A stretch of DNA of 64,000 nucleotides from Spirochaeta isovalerica. GTDB taxonomy: Bacteria > Spirochaetota > Spirochaetia > DSM-2461. The stretch is taken from assembly GCF_014207565.1 (NCBI RefSeq), contig NZ_JACHGJ010000002.1:124001-188000 (forward strand), in the 5' to 3' direction. Below the pieces are notes generated by a model. That model was not told the origin of the DNA and did not search any database. It saw only the letters and a list, made by a program, of their open reading frames with translations. Made by a program: the position numbers and the translations under genes. Position 1 is the first letter of the stretch. Every line of letters starts with the position of its first letter. Below, one piece after another: positions 50,553-59,618 of the stretch.

Positions 50553-51338
50553 ATGATAAAAGATTTTTTTAAACCGTCCAGTATCGCGGAAGCTCTGGAG
50601 ATGAAAGATAAAAATCCCGGCGCCTTTTTTCTGGGCGGCGGAACCAAACTTAACAAGGGCGGAGAGAACTTTAACGCCGCAGCCTATATCTCTCTGGAGC
50701 ATCTCGGCCTGGATTCGATTGAACTTGAAAACAACGCACTGAAAATCGGCGCTATGGTGACTCTCCAGAAACTGATGGATTCGGAAGATGTTCCGCAATT
50801 CCTCAAGGATTGCGCCGCCGGAGAATCGAACCGGAACCTCCGCAACGCCTCGACCGTGGGCGGCGAAATCGGATACTGCATGAGCAGTTCAAACTTTGTT
50901 GCCGGGCTTCTGGCTATGGAAGCGGAAGTGGAAACCGACGGGAAAGGGAAAAAGACACTCGAAGAATATATCAGCGGGAATCGGGACGATCTGATCACAG
51001 CGGTGATTCTCCCTTCATCCAAAGCTGTTCTGATGCAGAAAGATCAGAGATCGACAGCTAACAGCAAGCCCGAACTGACTGTGACGGCTTCGGTTCTCAA
51101 AGAAGGCGGAAAAGTCGCAAAAGCAGTCGTTGTTATTGGCGGTGTCGCCGAAAAGCCGATGCGCCTTAAAAAAGTGGAAGCCCGTCTGGTTGACGGTTCT
51201 CTCGCCAGCGCCGATGCCGTGCAGGATGCTGTTCAGGATGAACTGGTTCCCTATACGGAAAAGAGAGAAAGGGGGACATACCTCAATTATATCGGTGCAG
51301 TTCTGACCGCAGACTGTGTCGGAAAGGCAATGAGGTGA
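50553..51338 (+). CDS. ygfM: YgfM-type FAD-binding subunit
   Basis: This 261-residue protein is a second FAD subunit of the PCMH type, closest to E. coli YgfM. It starts IKDFFKPSSIAEALEMKD, with the FAD-binding FFLGGGTKLN, and later RNLRNASTVGGEIGYCMSS, where the second cofactor loop has diverged from the first subunit. In E. coli ygfM lies directly upstream of xdhD, as here. The gene has a CAGGAG site before ATG 50553, 11 bases after the previous gene. It probably serves the XdhD subunit that follows 4 bases on. Confidence 0.88.
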   Translation: MIKDFFKPSSIAEALEMKDKNPGAFFLGGGTKLNKGGENFNAAAYISLEHLGLDSIELENNALKIGAMVTLQKLMDSEDVPQFLKDCAAGESNRNLRNASTVGGEIGYCMSSSNFVAGLLAMEAEVETDGKGKKTLEEYISGNRDDLITAVILPSSKAVLMQKDQRSTANSKPELTVTASVLKEGGKVAKAVVVIGGVAEKPMRLKKVEARLVDGSLASADAVQDAVQDELVPYTEKRERGTYLNYIGAVLTADCVGKAMR

Positions 51339-51342
51339 TTAT

Positions 51343-54219
51343 ATGAAAATACAATTTACATTAAACAATAAAGCCCGTTCATTCGATGTGGCTCCCGGAT
51401 TATCAGCCCGGAAACTTCTTCAGGATGCGGGGATCAACTCTGTCCGCAACAGTGATGACGGATGGGGGAATACCGGTTCCGATACCATTATTCTCGACGG
51501 GTATCCCGTCAATGCGGGGCTGCTGATTGCGGCTCAGCTCGAGGGAAAGGTCATTAAAACCGTAGAGTCTCTCTCCAGTGGAAGAAATCTCTCCGCTGTC
51601 CAGTCGGCTCTCGTGGATATGGGATTGGTTCAGTCCGCCTATAACTCGCCGGCGGCGGCTCTGGTTCTCACGGATCTGCTTGACCGGAATCCCGATCCCT
51701 CTAAAGAGGAAATTCAGGATGCCCTGTCGGGAATCCTGCACCGGGATAACGGGTATCAGCCATATTTTCAGGCTGTCGAGCTGGCAAAGAAACGGATGAA
51801 AGATGAGTCCTTCACCGGCGATATTGCTCCTGAGTTCCGGGAAGATCTCAGAGATGTCGGTACGGCAAGACGGAAAGTTGATGGCCCTATGCTGGCCCGC
51901 GGTGAGAAAGCTTTTGTCGAAGACAAGAAAGCGGCCGATGCCTGCGTTCTCAAGATGCTCCGTTCGCCCCATGCTCATGCCTGGATCAAGTCAATCGACA
52001 CATCGGAAGCGGAAGCTATGGAAGGAGTGGAAATCGTCTTAACCTATAAAAACACTCCTGAAAAACCTTATACGACAGCCGGGCAGGGATTTCCCGAACC
52101 TTCTCCCTATGATAAATCGATGTTCAATAAGAAAGTACGCCATGTGGGAGACCGTGTGGCTGCCGTTGTCGCTGTTGATGAAGAGACCGCGCTGGCGGCT
52201 ATCGGCAAGATCAAAGTGGAATACGATGTTCTCCAACCGATTTTTTCGGTCGATGAAGCGGCCGCTCCCGGGGCGCCTCTCGTTCAGGGCGGACCTATGG
52301 AGTATGTCGTCGGGGCTCCCGATGATATTGATGATCTGAATAAAGGGACCGATCCCGCCGAGGGAACCGTTGTCTATCAGTTCCCCATCGGAGGCAATAC
52401 CAGGAAAAACATCGCTGCTTCCGTTACAGGTGGAATCGGCGATATCGATAAGGGAATCGCCGAAGCCGATGTAGTTCTTGAAAGGGAATACAAAACATCG
52501 CAGATTCAGTGTACCCCTGCGGAAATGCACACCGTTCATACTTATATGGACGGGGATCGCCTGGTTATCGACGCATCGACCCAGGTTCCCTGGCATCTGA
52601 GACGGATCGTATCGACATTGCTGGGAATCCGTGAAAACAAAGTCCATGTTAAAAAAGCCCGCGTCGGCGGAGGCTACGGTTCCAAACAGGATGTCCTTCT
52701 GGAAGATGTGGCTGCCTATGCCACGTGGGTGACGGGCAAGCCGGTTTTCAGTCAGTACACAAGACAGGAGGAATTCGAGTCGTGCAGCACCCGTTTCCCC
52801 ATGACCATAGGTGTCAAAATCGGAGCGAAGAAAGATGGAACGCTCACAGCGGTCTATATGAATGTGAAGGCCAATAACGGACCATTCGGCAACCACTGTC
52901 TGACTGTTCCCATGAATGCCTGTTCCAAATCGCTGCCTCTCTTTTTGTGCGACAACTTCAAATTCGATGTAACGACTTATTACACCAATATTCCTCCCAC
53001 CGGAGCCTATCAGGGCTACGGCGCTCCCAAAGGTTCTTATGCCCTGCAGACGGCCATAGCCGAGCTGGCGGAAGAGCTGGGAATGGATCACCTGGAACTG
53101 ATTCAGAAAAACAGAGTCTCCGAAGGCGTTATGCTGGAAATACTCCGCTGTCTTGGTGAAGGGCGGGAAGGAACGCCGGCGCGGGTGGAAAGCTGCGGTC
53201 TCGACGACGCCCTGGATAAAGGTTCGAAGATGATCGAATGGGGCAAAAAAGAGGAAAGCGACGATCCTGACTGGAAAATCGGAAAAGGCGTGGCCATTAT
53301 ACAGCAGGGATCGGGTCTGCCCGGTCTGGACCAGTCCAACGCGGATATAAAGATGTTGGCCGACGGAACATTTATGTTGCATTCCGGTGGAGCGGATCTC
53401 GGAACGGGACTCGATACGGTCTGCGTGAAAATGGCCAGTGAAGTCCTGAAAGTTGATATGGATCTCGTATCCATTCTTTCCGGTGATACGGACAACACGC
53501 CTTTTGACACAGGGGCCTACGCATCAAGCGGAACCTATTTTTCCGGTAATGCCGCCAAAAAGGCTTCGGAAAAACTGCTCGATAATATTCTGACCGTCGC
53601 GGCGGAAATGCTCGAAGAGCCGAAAGAGGATCTTCAGCCCGAATATCCCGGTTACATTGTCGGTAAGAAAGGGAAACTGACCTACCGTGAGATCGCCCAT
53701 CACTGCGAAAGCGGAGAGGGAGACGGTCCGGGACAGATGGTCGCCCATGCTCACTTCGTGACTGATGACGCGGCGTTTCCCTACGGGGCTCACTTCTGCC
53801 AGGTGGCGGTCAATGTGAAAACCGGTAAAGTGAAGCTTCAGAAATACTATGCGCTTCAGGATATCGGAACCCCGATCAATCCGGAGATCGCCCTCAGTCA
53901 GATTTACGGCGGTGTCCTCAAATCAATCGGACACACCATGTGGGAAGAAATGGTTCTCGATGAAAAGGGAAAATGTCTCACTACGAACTTTGATACATAT
54001 CATGTGCCTATGATCAAGGATCTGCCTGAAGACTTCAAAGCGGAACTGATCTTTACAGAAGATCCTTTCGGTCCCTATGGCGGAAAGTCCGTTTCGGAGA
54101 TCAGCACGAACGGAGCCGCTCCGGTTATCGCTGCCGCTATCCATGATGCTGTAGGCGTCTGGATGAGAAGCTGGCCTTTCAGTCCTGAAAAAGTACTGAA
54201 AGAGCTCGGTAAGATTTAA
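51343..54219 (+). CDS. xdhD: XdhD, selenium-linked molybdenum hydroxylase
   Basis: This 958-residue protein matches E. coli XdhD along its length. Residues 1-165 form a 2Fe-2S-type domain (ITLNG-like start, GINSVRNSDDGWGNTGSD, LVQSAYNSPAAALVLTDLL) in which every cluster-ligand Cys has been replaced. The molybdopterin-binding part follows, with RVGGGYGSKQDVLLE near 441, GAYQGYGAPKGSYA near 552 and the catalytic Glu in GGKSVSEISTNGAAP near 915. Proteins of this group are proposed selenium-dependent purine hydroxylases. With its Fe-S domain inactive it presumably relies on another subunit, such as the 156-residue protein upstream, for electrons. A strong terminator ends the operon. Confidence 0.93.
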   Translation: MKIQFTLNNKARSFDVAPGLSARKLLQDAGINSVRNSDDGWGNTGSDTIILDGYPVNAGLLIAAQLEGKVIKTVESLSSGRNLSAVQSALVDMGLVQSAYNSPAAALVLTDLLDRNPDPSKEEIQDALSGILHRDNGYQPYFQAVELAKKRMKDESFTGDIAPEFREDLRDVGTARRKVDGPMLARGEKAFVEDKKAADACVLKMLRSPHAHAWIKSIDTSEAEAMEGVEIVLTYKNTPEKPYTTAGQGFPEPSPYDKSMFNKKVRHVGDRVAAVVAVDEETALAAIGKIKVEYDVLQPIFSVDEAAAPGAPLVQGGPMEYVVGAPDDIDDLNKGTDPAEGTVVYQFPIGGNTRKNIAASVTGGIGDIDKGIAEADVVLEREYKTSQIQCTPAEMHTVHTYMDGDRLVIDASTQVPWHLRRIVSTLLGIRENKVHVKKARVGGGYGSKQDVLLEDVAAYATWVTGKPVFSQYTRQEEFESCSTRFPMTIGVKIGAKKDGTLTAVYMNVKANNGPFGNHCLTVPMNACSKSLPLFLCDNFKFDVTTYYTNIPPTGAYQGYGAPKGSYALQTAIAELAEELGMDHLELIQKNRVSEGVMLEILRCLGEGREGTPARVESCGLDDALDKGSKMIEWGKKEESDDPDWKIGKGVAIIQQGSGLPGLDQSNADIKMLADGTFMLHSGGADLGTGLDTVCVKMASEVLKVDMDLVSILSGDTDNTPFDTGAYASSGTYFSGNAAKKASEKLLDNILTVAAEMLEEPKEDLQPEYPGYIVGKKGKLTYREIAHHCESGEGDGPGQMVAHAHFVTDDAAFPYGAHFCQVAVNVKTGKVKLQKYYALQDIGTPINPEIALSQIYGGVLKSIGHTMWEEMVLDEKGKCLTTNFDTYHVPMIKDLPEDFKAELIFTEDPFGPYGGKSVSEISTNGAAPVIAAAIHDAVGVWMRSWPFSPEKVLKELGKI

Positions 54220-54815
54220 AGTTCAGGAGCAGCTTCCCGGTGAGGGAGCTGCTCTTTTTTTGCATCGAGAAAGATGTAGTAAATCAGTGACGCAAATATG
54301 ATAGTCAGTCCCAGAAGCTCTAGGGCGTGTATATGAAATATTATGTACTGGAGTATCATGGCAGTCCTGAGGCCTGTTATCGAGCCTATGCGGATGAAAA
54401 GAAAGAGAAGCAGGATAGCAGTTCCGGCAAGCGCCGTCTTTGCCCGGTTCAGGACGGACCGGCATCTGATCAGAATATATAGAATAGCGGCAAAGCACAA
54501 AGAGGAGATAATCGCCCCGGCAGCCATTTGAATGACCCAGCCGTAGCGGATAAATCCGGTCTTCCAGGCAAGATACCTGCCCCCCATAATGAGCAGAGTC
54601 TGAAAATCCAGCTGTTTGTTGACACCCATGGCCAGCAGAAATGTAGAAAGGGCCATCCATAAAAGGTGGAGCGGCTTGTCTCCCCGGATCTTTCTCGTGT
54701 ACAGGAAAGAGAGTATGATGACAACGGCATAGAGAAATGTGATAACCCAGGACCAGAATGTCGCGTCTCCGCTCCGGGACAGCCATCTGGCAATAAAGTC
54801 TTCCAATCGGCTCAT
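54216..54815 (-). CDS. Multi-pass membrane protein of unknown function
   Basis: I do not recognise this 199-residue protein. It has five or six membrane helices with a conserved-looking loop MGVNKQLDFQTLL and Trp/Arg-rich connecting loops (YLAWKTGFIRYGW). The gene has no close partner: its 3' end overlaps the end of xdhD and the xdhD terminator, and it faces folK across a 162-base gap. It has no signal peptide beyond the first helix. Function cannot be inferred. Confidence 0.7.
   Translation of the reverse strand: MSRLEDFIARWLSRSGDATFWSWVITFLYAVVIILSFLYTRKIRGDKPLHLLWMALSTFLLAMGVNKQLDFQTLLIMGGRYLAWKTGFIRYGWVIQMAAGAIISSLCFAAILYILIRCRSVLNRAKTALAGTAILLLFLFIRIGSITGLRTAMILQYIIFHIHALELLGLTIIFASLIYYIFLDAKKEQLPHREAAPEL
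54226..54262 (+). terminator. Rho-independent terminator of the xdhD operon
   Basis: AGGAGCAGCTTCCC is followed after a short loop by GGGAGCTGCTCT and seven T. It lies within the 3' end of the oppositely read membrane-protein gene. Confidence 0.92.
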
Positions 54816-54977
54816 GGAAAATGATTATATCATTTTTAGAGATGAAAACTATAGCGGGAATCAATCTTTGCAGAAATCAGGGAGAATCGCTTAAAATAAT
54901 CTGCGCTCCAGCTTAAAAGCGGTAGTTTCAGAACTGCTTGTGCCGGTTTGGGCATTTCTCGAAGGGGGAAATAGTAA

Positions 54978-55493
54978 ATGGAAAAAGAATGGCATACAGC
55001 CTATATCGCCTTGGGTTCCAATATGGGTGACCGGATGGATCATCTCAGCAGGGCTCTGAAGCTTATGGATGCTTCAGAAGGCTGCCGCGTATCCCGCGTG
55101 TCGTCTATCTACGAAACCGAACCCTATGGCAATACAGATCAGGACAGGTTTCTCAACGGGGCCGCGGAAGTCCGCACAGTTCTGTCTCCCGGGGCGCTTA
55201 TGAACCGCCTTTTGGAAATCGAAGCCGAATTGAAAAGAGAGAGAACCGTTCACTGGGGACCGAGAACCATCGACCTGGATATCCTCTTCTACGATGATAT
55301 CGTCAGCTCCGACCCCCATGTAATTATTCCCCACCCGGGTATTCAGGACAGGCTCTTCGTTCTCAGGCCGCTCTGCGATATCGCCCCCCGGTATATTCAT
55401 CCCCTTCTGAAGAAACAATGCGACAGGATCGCCGAATCTCTCAAAGGAGAGCAGGAAGAACCGCGACGGCTCGAAGAAGGTATCGATCTGTAA
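54978..55493 (+). CDS. folK: 2-amino-4-hydroxy-6-hydroxymethyldihydropteridine diphosphokinase
   Basis: FolK activates the pterin ring for folate synthesis by transferring pyrophosphate from ATP. The 171-residue protein shows the family marks: AYIALGSNMGDR at the start, SSIYETEPYG, FLNGAAEVRT, and the signature WGPRTIDLDILFYDD followed by IPHPGIQDRLFVLRPL. It is of normal length. A GGGGG-rich purine site precedes the ATG. It is followed after 109 bases by proS, possibly on the same transcript. Confidence 0.96.
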   Translation: MEKEWHTAYIALGSNMGDRMDHLSRALKLMDASEGCRVSRVSSIYETEPYGNTDQDRFLNGAAEVRTVLSPGALMNRLLEIEAELKRERTVHWGPRTIDLDILFYDDIVSSDPHVIIPHPGIQDRLFVLRPLCDIAPRYIHPLLKKQCDRIAESLKGEQEEPRRLEEGIDL

Positions 55494-55602
55494 AATTATT
55501 AAGGGGATGCAGCGTTCCGAACCATTGAAAACCGAAGGATTTTCCCCTATGATTATCACCTTAAAAGAAATATTGAAATACTAATAAAATACAGGAAAGC
55601 CC

Positions 55603-57126
55603 ATGGCAAAAGACAACAAGACAGCAATCAATCCCCGAAGGGATGAAGACTACCCCATCTGGTATCAGGAAGTGATCAAGGCGGCCGACATGGCGGAAAA
55701 CAGCGATGTCCGCGGCTGCATGGTTATCAAACCCTGGGGATACACCATCTGGGAAAACATTCAGAAGGAACTGGACGATATGTTCAAGGCGACAGGACAC
55801 AAGAACGCCTATTTCCCTCTGTTCATCCCCTTAAGTTATCTGCAGAAAGAGGCTGACCACGTTGAAGGTTTTGCAACGGAGTGCGCCGTTGTCACCCATC
55901 ACAAACTGACAAAAAACTCTGAAGGGACACTTGTTCCCGACGGCGAACTGGATGAGCCCCTTATCGTTAGACCGACCAGCGAGACGATTATCGGCGCCAC
56001 TTTCTCCAAGTGGGTCAATTCCTACAGAGATCTCCCCATACTCATCAATCAGTGGGCCAACGTCGTCCGCTGGGAGAGGCGGACCAGGCTGTTTCTGAGA
56101 ACAGCTGAATTCCTCTGGCAGGAAGGACACACGGTTCATGCCACAAAAGAGGAAGCGGTCGACGAAACCATCAAGATGCTGGGCGTCTATCGGGATTTTG
56201 CCGAACAGGTCATGGCTATTCCGGTCATTACCGGTGAGAAGAGCGAATCGGAGAGATTTCCCGGAGCCGTTTCCACCTATTCCATTGAAGCGATGATGCA
56301 GGACAGAAAGGCCCTTCAGGCCGGTACATCCCATTTCCTGGGACAGAAATTCGCCAAAGCTTCGAATATCAAATTCCAGTCCAAAGACATGCAGGAAGAG
56401 TATGCATGGACCACCTCCTGGGGTGTTTCCACAAGGCTGATCGGCGCGCTGATCATGACTCACTCCGACGACAACGGTCTGGTTCTCCCTCCGAGAATCG
56501 CTCCGGCCCATGTCGTGTTCCTTCCCATCTACAAGACTGATGAGGAGCGCGATACGGTTCTCGCCTTTATCGAAGAGATCAGAACGGAGATCCGCGGACT
56601 CGGAAGATATCATGAGAGACATATCGTCGCCGATGTGGATGACAGGGATATGCGCGGCGGCGAGAAGAACTGGAGCTGGATTAAAAAAGGCGTTCCCCTG
56701 AAAGTAGAAGTGGGTATGCGCGATATCGAAAAGAACTCTCTGGCGGTTCTGCGCCGCGACAATCCCGAGCTGAAGAAGGATTTTATTAATAGAGATGAGT
56801 TTGTGAAAAATCTTCATGCGACTCTCGACGATATACAGAAGACTCTCTTCGACCGTGCCAAAGCATTCCGCGATGAAAACACCAGAACCATCGACGACAA
56901 AGATGAGTTCGAAGCCTATTTTACGCCGGAAAACAAGGACAAGCCGGAGATCCACGGGGGATTCGCCCTGTCTCACTGGTGCGGTTCCGTCCAATGCGAA
57001 GATGAGCTGAAGGATCTGAAGATCACCATCCGGAACATACCTCTCGATGCAAAAGAGGAAGCAGGTAAGTGTATACACTGCGGAGCGCCGAGCAAACGGC
57101 GGGTGGTATTTGCTAAAGCTTATTGA
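55603..57126 (+). CDS. proS: Prolyl-tRNA synthetase, archaeal/eukaryotic type
   Basis: This 507-residue class II synthetase charges tRNA-Pro. It belongs to the short ProRS type 3, without the editing insertion of E. coli ProRS. Class II motifs are seen in FPLFIPLSYLQKE (motif 1 region), LPILINQWANVVRWE, LFLRTAEFLWQEGHT (motif 2) and IGALIMTHSDDNGLVLPP-RIAP (motif 3). The C-terminal end has the zinc-binding domain with CGSVQCEDE and GKCIHCGAPSKR, and the terminal FAKAY motif. This type occurs in archaea, eukaryotes and several bacterial lineages including spirochaetes. A small hairpin follows the stop. Confidence 0.96.
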   Translation: MAKDNKTAINPRRDEDYPIWYQEVIKAADMAENSDVRGCMVIKPWGYTIWENIQKELDDMFKATGHKNAYFPLFIPLSYLQKEADHVEGFATECAVVTHHKLTKNSEGTLVPDGELDEPLIVRPTSETIIGATFSKWVNSYRDLPILINQWANVVRWERRTRLFLRTAEFLWQEGHTVHATKEEAVDETIKMLGVYRDFAEQVMAIPVITGEKSESERFPGAVSTYSIEAMMQDRKALQAGTSHFLGQKFAKASNIKFQSKDMQEEYAWTTSWGVSTRLIGALIMTHSDDNGLVLPPRIAPAHVVFLPIYKTDEERDTVLAFIEEIRTEIRGLGRYHERHIVADVDDRDMRGGEKNWSWIKKGVPLKVEVGMRDIEKNSLAVLRRDNPELKKDFINRDEFVKNLHATLDDIQKTLFDRAKAFRDENTRTIDDKDEFEAYFTPENKDKPEIHGGFALSHWCGSVQCEDELKDLKITIRNIPLDAKEEAGKCIHCGAPSKRRVVFAKAY

Positions 57127-57133
57127 TAATCAG

Positions 57134-57161
57134 CACCGCTTACGGATTATGCCGGGCGGTG
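57134..57161 (+). terminator. Weak hairpin after proS
   Basis: CACCGC and GCGGTG pair around a 16-base loop that can add a few pairs, followed by only TTTGACTTT. It may be a weak terminator or a processing hairpin. Confidence 0.45.
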
Positions 57162-57198
57162 TTTGACTTTATAAGACTTTTGGTTCAACAATTAATTG

Positions 57199-58869
57199 AT
57201 GAAGCGCTTGTTGTTTCTCCTCATATTTATTTTCTCCTTTCCCCTTTTCAGCGATGATACAGCGGATGTTCCCGCTGCGGATGAAGGCGTTCTCAGTGAA
57301 GGACCGGACAGCGCTGTCGTAATCGATGACACGCCGGCGGGAGTGTCCGAAACTGCGGACGCGGCTTTGGCGAATCCCGAAACTGCAGAAGCTGCCGGAC
57401 CGGAATCACCTGCTGAACCTGACGAAACCGAAACGTCCGCACCTGATTCGCCAACGGGTACAATCCTCTTGCGGCCTACCGGGGCAAGCGGCGGATACAC
57501 TGTCTATATCGACGGAGAAGAGGCCGGTTCAGATCTCAAAGTTGTCAATGTCGAACCGGGAGAACATCTTGTCGAAATCAGGCAGAAAAGATTGCGGATC
57601 GAACGTGTCCTTCTTACGGAAAATGTGACGGTTCCTGCAGTCGGTTCCGCCGAATTCACGTTTACTCTTCCCGATATGCTGGGAAGCGAAGAGACAGTGA
57701 TCCTCGATCTGAAACGGCGTATCGAAAGGGCCATAGACAATAAGGAATCGCTATTTGATTTGAGGGATGAAATTACCTCGTTTCTGGAACAGATGCCGGA
57801 CTGGATGGAGGACAAACCTGTTCTGGAAGATTACAGACTCAAAATTCTTATCGAACTGGAGCAGCGCAGAGCCACCACTAATTTTATTTTCGGGGATATG
57901 ATCGACCTCTCTTTTTTTATGGAGGATTATGACTTTATAGACTATGAATTGCATACGACTCCCGCTTCTTTCGATTTTAAGTGGGCTCTCAAATATGTAT
58001 TGATTCTCAAAAGGCTTCAAATGCTTCAAATTCTCATGAACAGGGATTTTGAACTCTATGGAGAACAATTGGGCGAGAACGAGCTTCTCCTGGCTCTCGC
58101 TGGTCGGGTAACGCCGGATTTTGCTGAAAAATATCGCACCGATTTTCAGTCCATTAACAATATGTATCTTCATTTCATTGGTGAAAAGCGCATTCCCGAC
58201 AGACGCAATTTTCAAAAGCAGCTTGCGGTTCGCTACGGCAGCGTCTGGGAATCGCTCGAATCCATCAAATCCAGTGATATCCTTCCGGACAGCAGGGACG
58301 TGCTGGCCATAAAGGCCGCCTATAGTTCTATGGATCTCTCCGTGCTCTGGAATCCCGATATGCTGAAAAGCGGAGAAAGGCCTCTGAAGTTCAATCTGAC
58401 CGCAGGCGGAGGCGCTTTGCTCACAGCCGGTCTGTTCTGGGAACCCCGGCCCTGGTTCGCCCTGAATGTGGGTGTTTCGGGAACATATGACTTTATTAAC
58501 AGAAGCGGAGAGGATGATTGGCTCGCTGATGAAAATCCTTCCATGACCTTTTCCATTCCCGTTGAGTTGGATTTCTTCATCGTCAACAGGAAGCTGGAGA
58601 TCTTTCTGGGGATAACAGCTGATATTTTTCGTCTTCAGAACAAACCGACTATTCACTGGAGTAACGGTTTCGCCCGTGACGCGGAAGGGTTCCAGACAGG
58701 AAGCGTAATTGCTTTCTGGACCGCTGTCGGAATTAATGCGGGTATCGGACTGGATCTGGGTAAGGTCGATATTTATCTGTCCAACTATTTTTATATAACC
58801 GATTTCAGTCTCGACAGTTTCAATATCGACTCGATCCGCTATTCCCCGGCCATAGGAGTCCGCCTGTGA
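57199..58869 (+). CDS. PEGA-domain outer-membrane-like protein
   Basis: This 556-residue protein has a signal peptide, then a low-complexity acidic stretch (about 20-90, Ala, Glu, Pro, Asp), a PEGA-like domain (GTILLRPTGASGGYTVYIDG, NVEPGEHLVEIRQKRLRIE) and a long helical middle. The final 150 residues alternate aromatic and polar residues (WFALNVGVSGTYDF, TAVGINAGIGLDLGKVDIYLSNYFY) as in an outer-membrane beta-barrel. PEGA domains often attach to surface structures. The next lipoprotein gene overlaps by 4 bases. Its function is unknown. ATG 57199 is preferred over the adjoining TTG. Confidence 0.7.
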   Translation: MKRLLFLLIFIFSFPLFSDDTADVPAADEGVLSEGPDSAVVIDDTPAGVSETADAALANPETAEAAGPESPAEPDETETSAPDSPTGTILLRPTGASGGYTVYIDGEEAGSDLKVVNVEPGEHLVEIRQKRLRIERVLLTENVTVPAVGSAEFTFTLPDMLGSEETVILDLKRRIERAIDNKESLFDLRDEITSFLEQMPDWMEDKPVLEDYRLKILIELEQRRATTNFIFGDMIDLSFFMEDYDFIDYELHTTPASFDFKWALKYVLILKRLQMLQILMNRDFELYGEQLGENELLLALAGRVTPDFAEKYRTDFQSINNMYLHFIGEKRIPDRRNFQKQLAVRYGSVWESLESIKSSDILPDSRDVLAIKAAYSSMDLSVLWNPDMLKSGERPLKFNLTAGGGALLTAGLFWEPRPWFALNVGVSGTYDFINRSGEDDWLADENPSMTFSIPVELDFFIVNRKLEIFLGITADIFRLQNKPTIHWSNGFARDAEGFQTGSVIAFWTAVGINAGIGLDLGKVDIYLSNYFYITDFSLDSFNIDSIRYSPAIGVRL

Positions 58870-59582
58870 AAAAATCTGTAATTCTGATAATCGCGGCATT
58901 TCTGCTGTCCGGATGTTTTGATTTTCTCCCTTTTTACAAATACGACTCCGATCCCGAGCCGGTTTATGTGCATTGGAGCGTTACCGGCGGGGGAACTGAC
59001 TGGAAAATCAATGAAACCGGTAAATGGGGGAACGGTGGAGCGGAAATTTTTTTTGATGGAAACACTTTTCAGGCAAATTCCGTATGGAGTGAAGGGCGGG
59101 CTCCGGCTTTCGGCAATTTAACTGCATTCGGCCCATTATCTCCTTTCCAAATCATGACCGGGTATCTGCAGAGTTTTTTAAGCGGTATCGACTTTTCCAC
59201 TCCCGGCATATCAATAAGCACCGATATAAGCGGAACTCTTGTCACTTACACCGCCTATACGGGAGAGGTAGGATGGAGTATCCCCTATGAAGCGGAAATT
59301 GATGGTTTTACATTTCTCGATTATCTGGATCCCAATCAGCTTTCCGGTTCCGGGACTCTTGCGGTCGTCGAATTCAATACGCAAAGCGATGATCCCTTTC
59401 TCCAGGGGCAGGGACTAGCTGTCTTTCACAATGGGTATCCCGGGGGATTGCTCTATTTCGCATTCGAACACCACAGCGGTTACATCTCCCTTTTTCACCT
59501 CAATTATTCCAGTTCTTCCCAGAGCGTAGACTATTTCGGACAGCTGGAAGCCGACTATAAGTGGTACTTTTTCCCTTATTGA
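58866..59582 (+). CDS. Lipoprotein of unknown function
   Basis: I do not recognise this 238-residue protein. It starts with a lipoprotein signal with lipobox LLSGC (Cys17) and an otherwise beta-rich, aromatic sequence with many Gly and Ser (VHWSVTGGGTDWKINETGKWG, GFTFLDYLDPNQLSGSGTL). It overlaps the preceding barrel-like gene by 4 bases, so it is probably an envelope partner of that protein. The SNF2 gene begins 36 bases later. Confidence 0.7.
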   Translation: MKKSVILIIAAFLLSGCFDFLPFYKYDSDPEPVYVHWSVTGGGTDWKINETGKWGNGGAEIFFDGNTFQANSVWSEGRAPAFGNLTAFGPLSPFQIMTGYLQSFLSGIDFSTPGISISTDISGTLVTYTAYTGEVGWSIPYEAEIDGFTFLDYLDPNQLSGSGTLAVVEFNTQSDDPFLQGQGLAVFHNGYPGGLLYFAFEHHSGYISLFHLNYSSSSQSVDYFGQLEADYKWYFFPY

Positions 59583-59618
59583 TTTTTATCTTCAAATACG
59601 CCAATATTTCAAAGCCCT

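Noticed and set aside
52039-53382. A leftward frame of 447 codons over xdhD
   Set aside because: Antisense shadow of the molybdenum hydroxylase; no family features.
57196-57500. Leftward frame opposite the start of the PEGA protein, rich in Ser and Ala
   Set aside because: It is antisense to a signal peptide and an acidic Ala/Glu/Pro-rich linker, and its composition follows from that.
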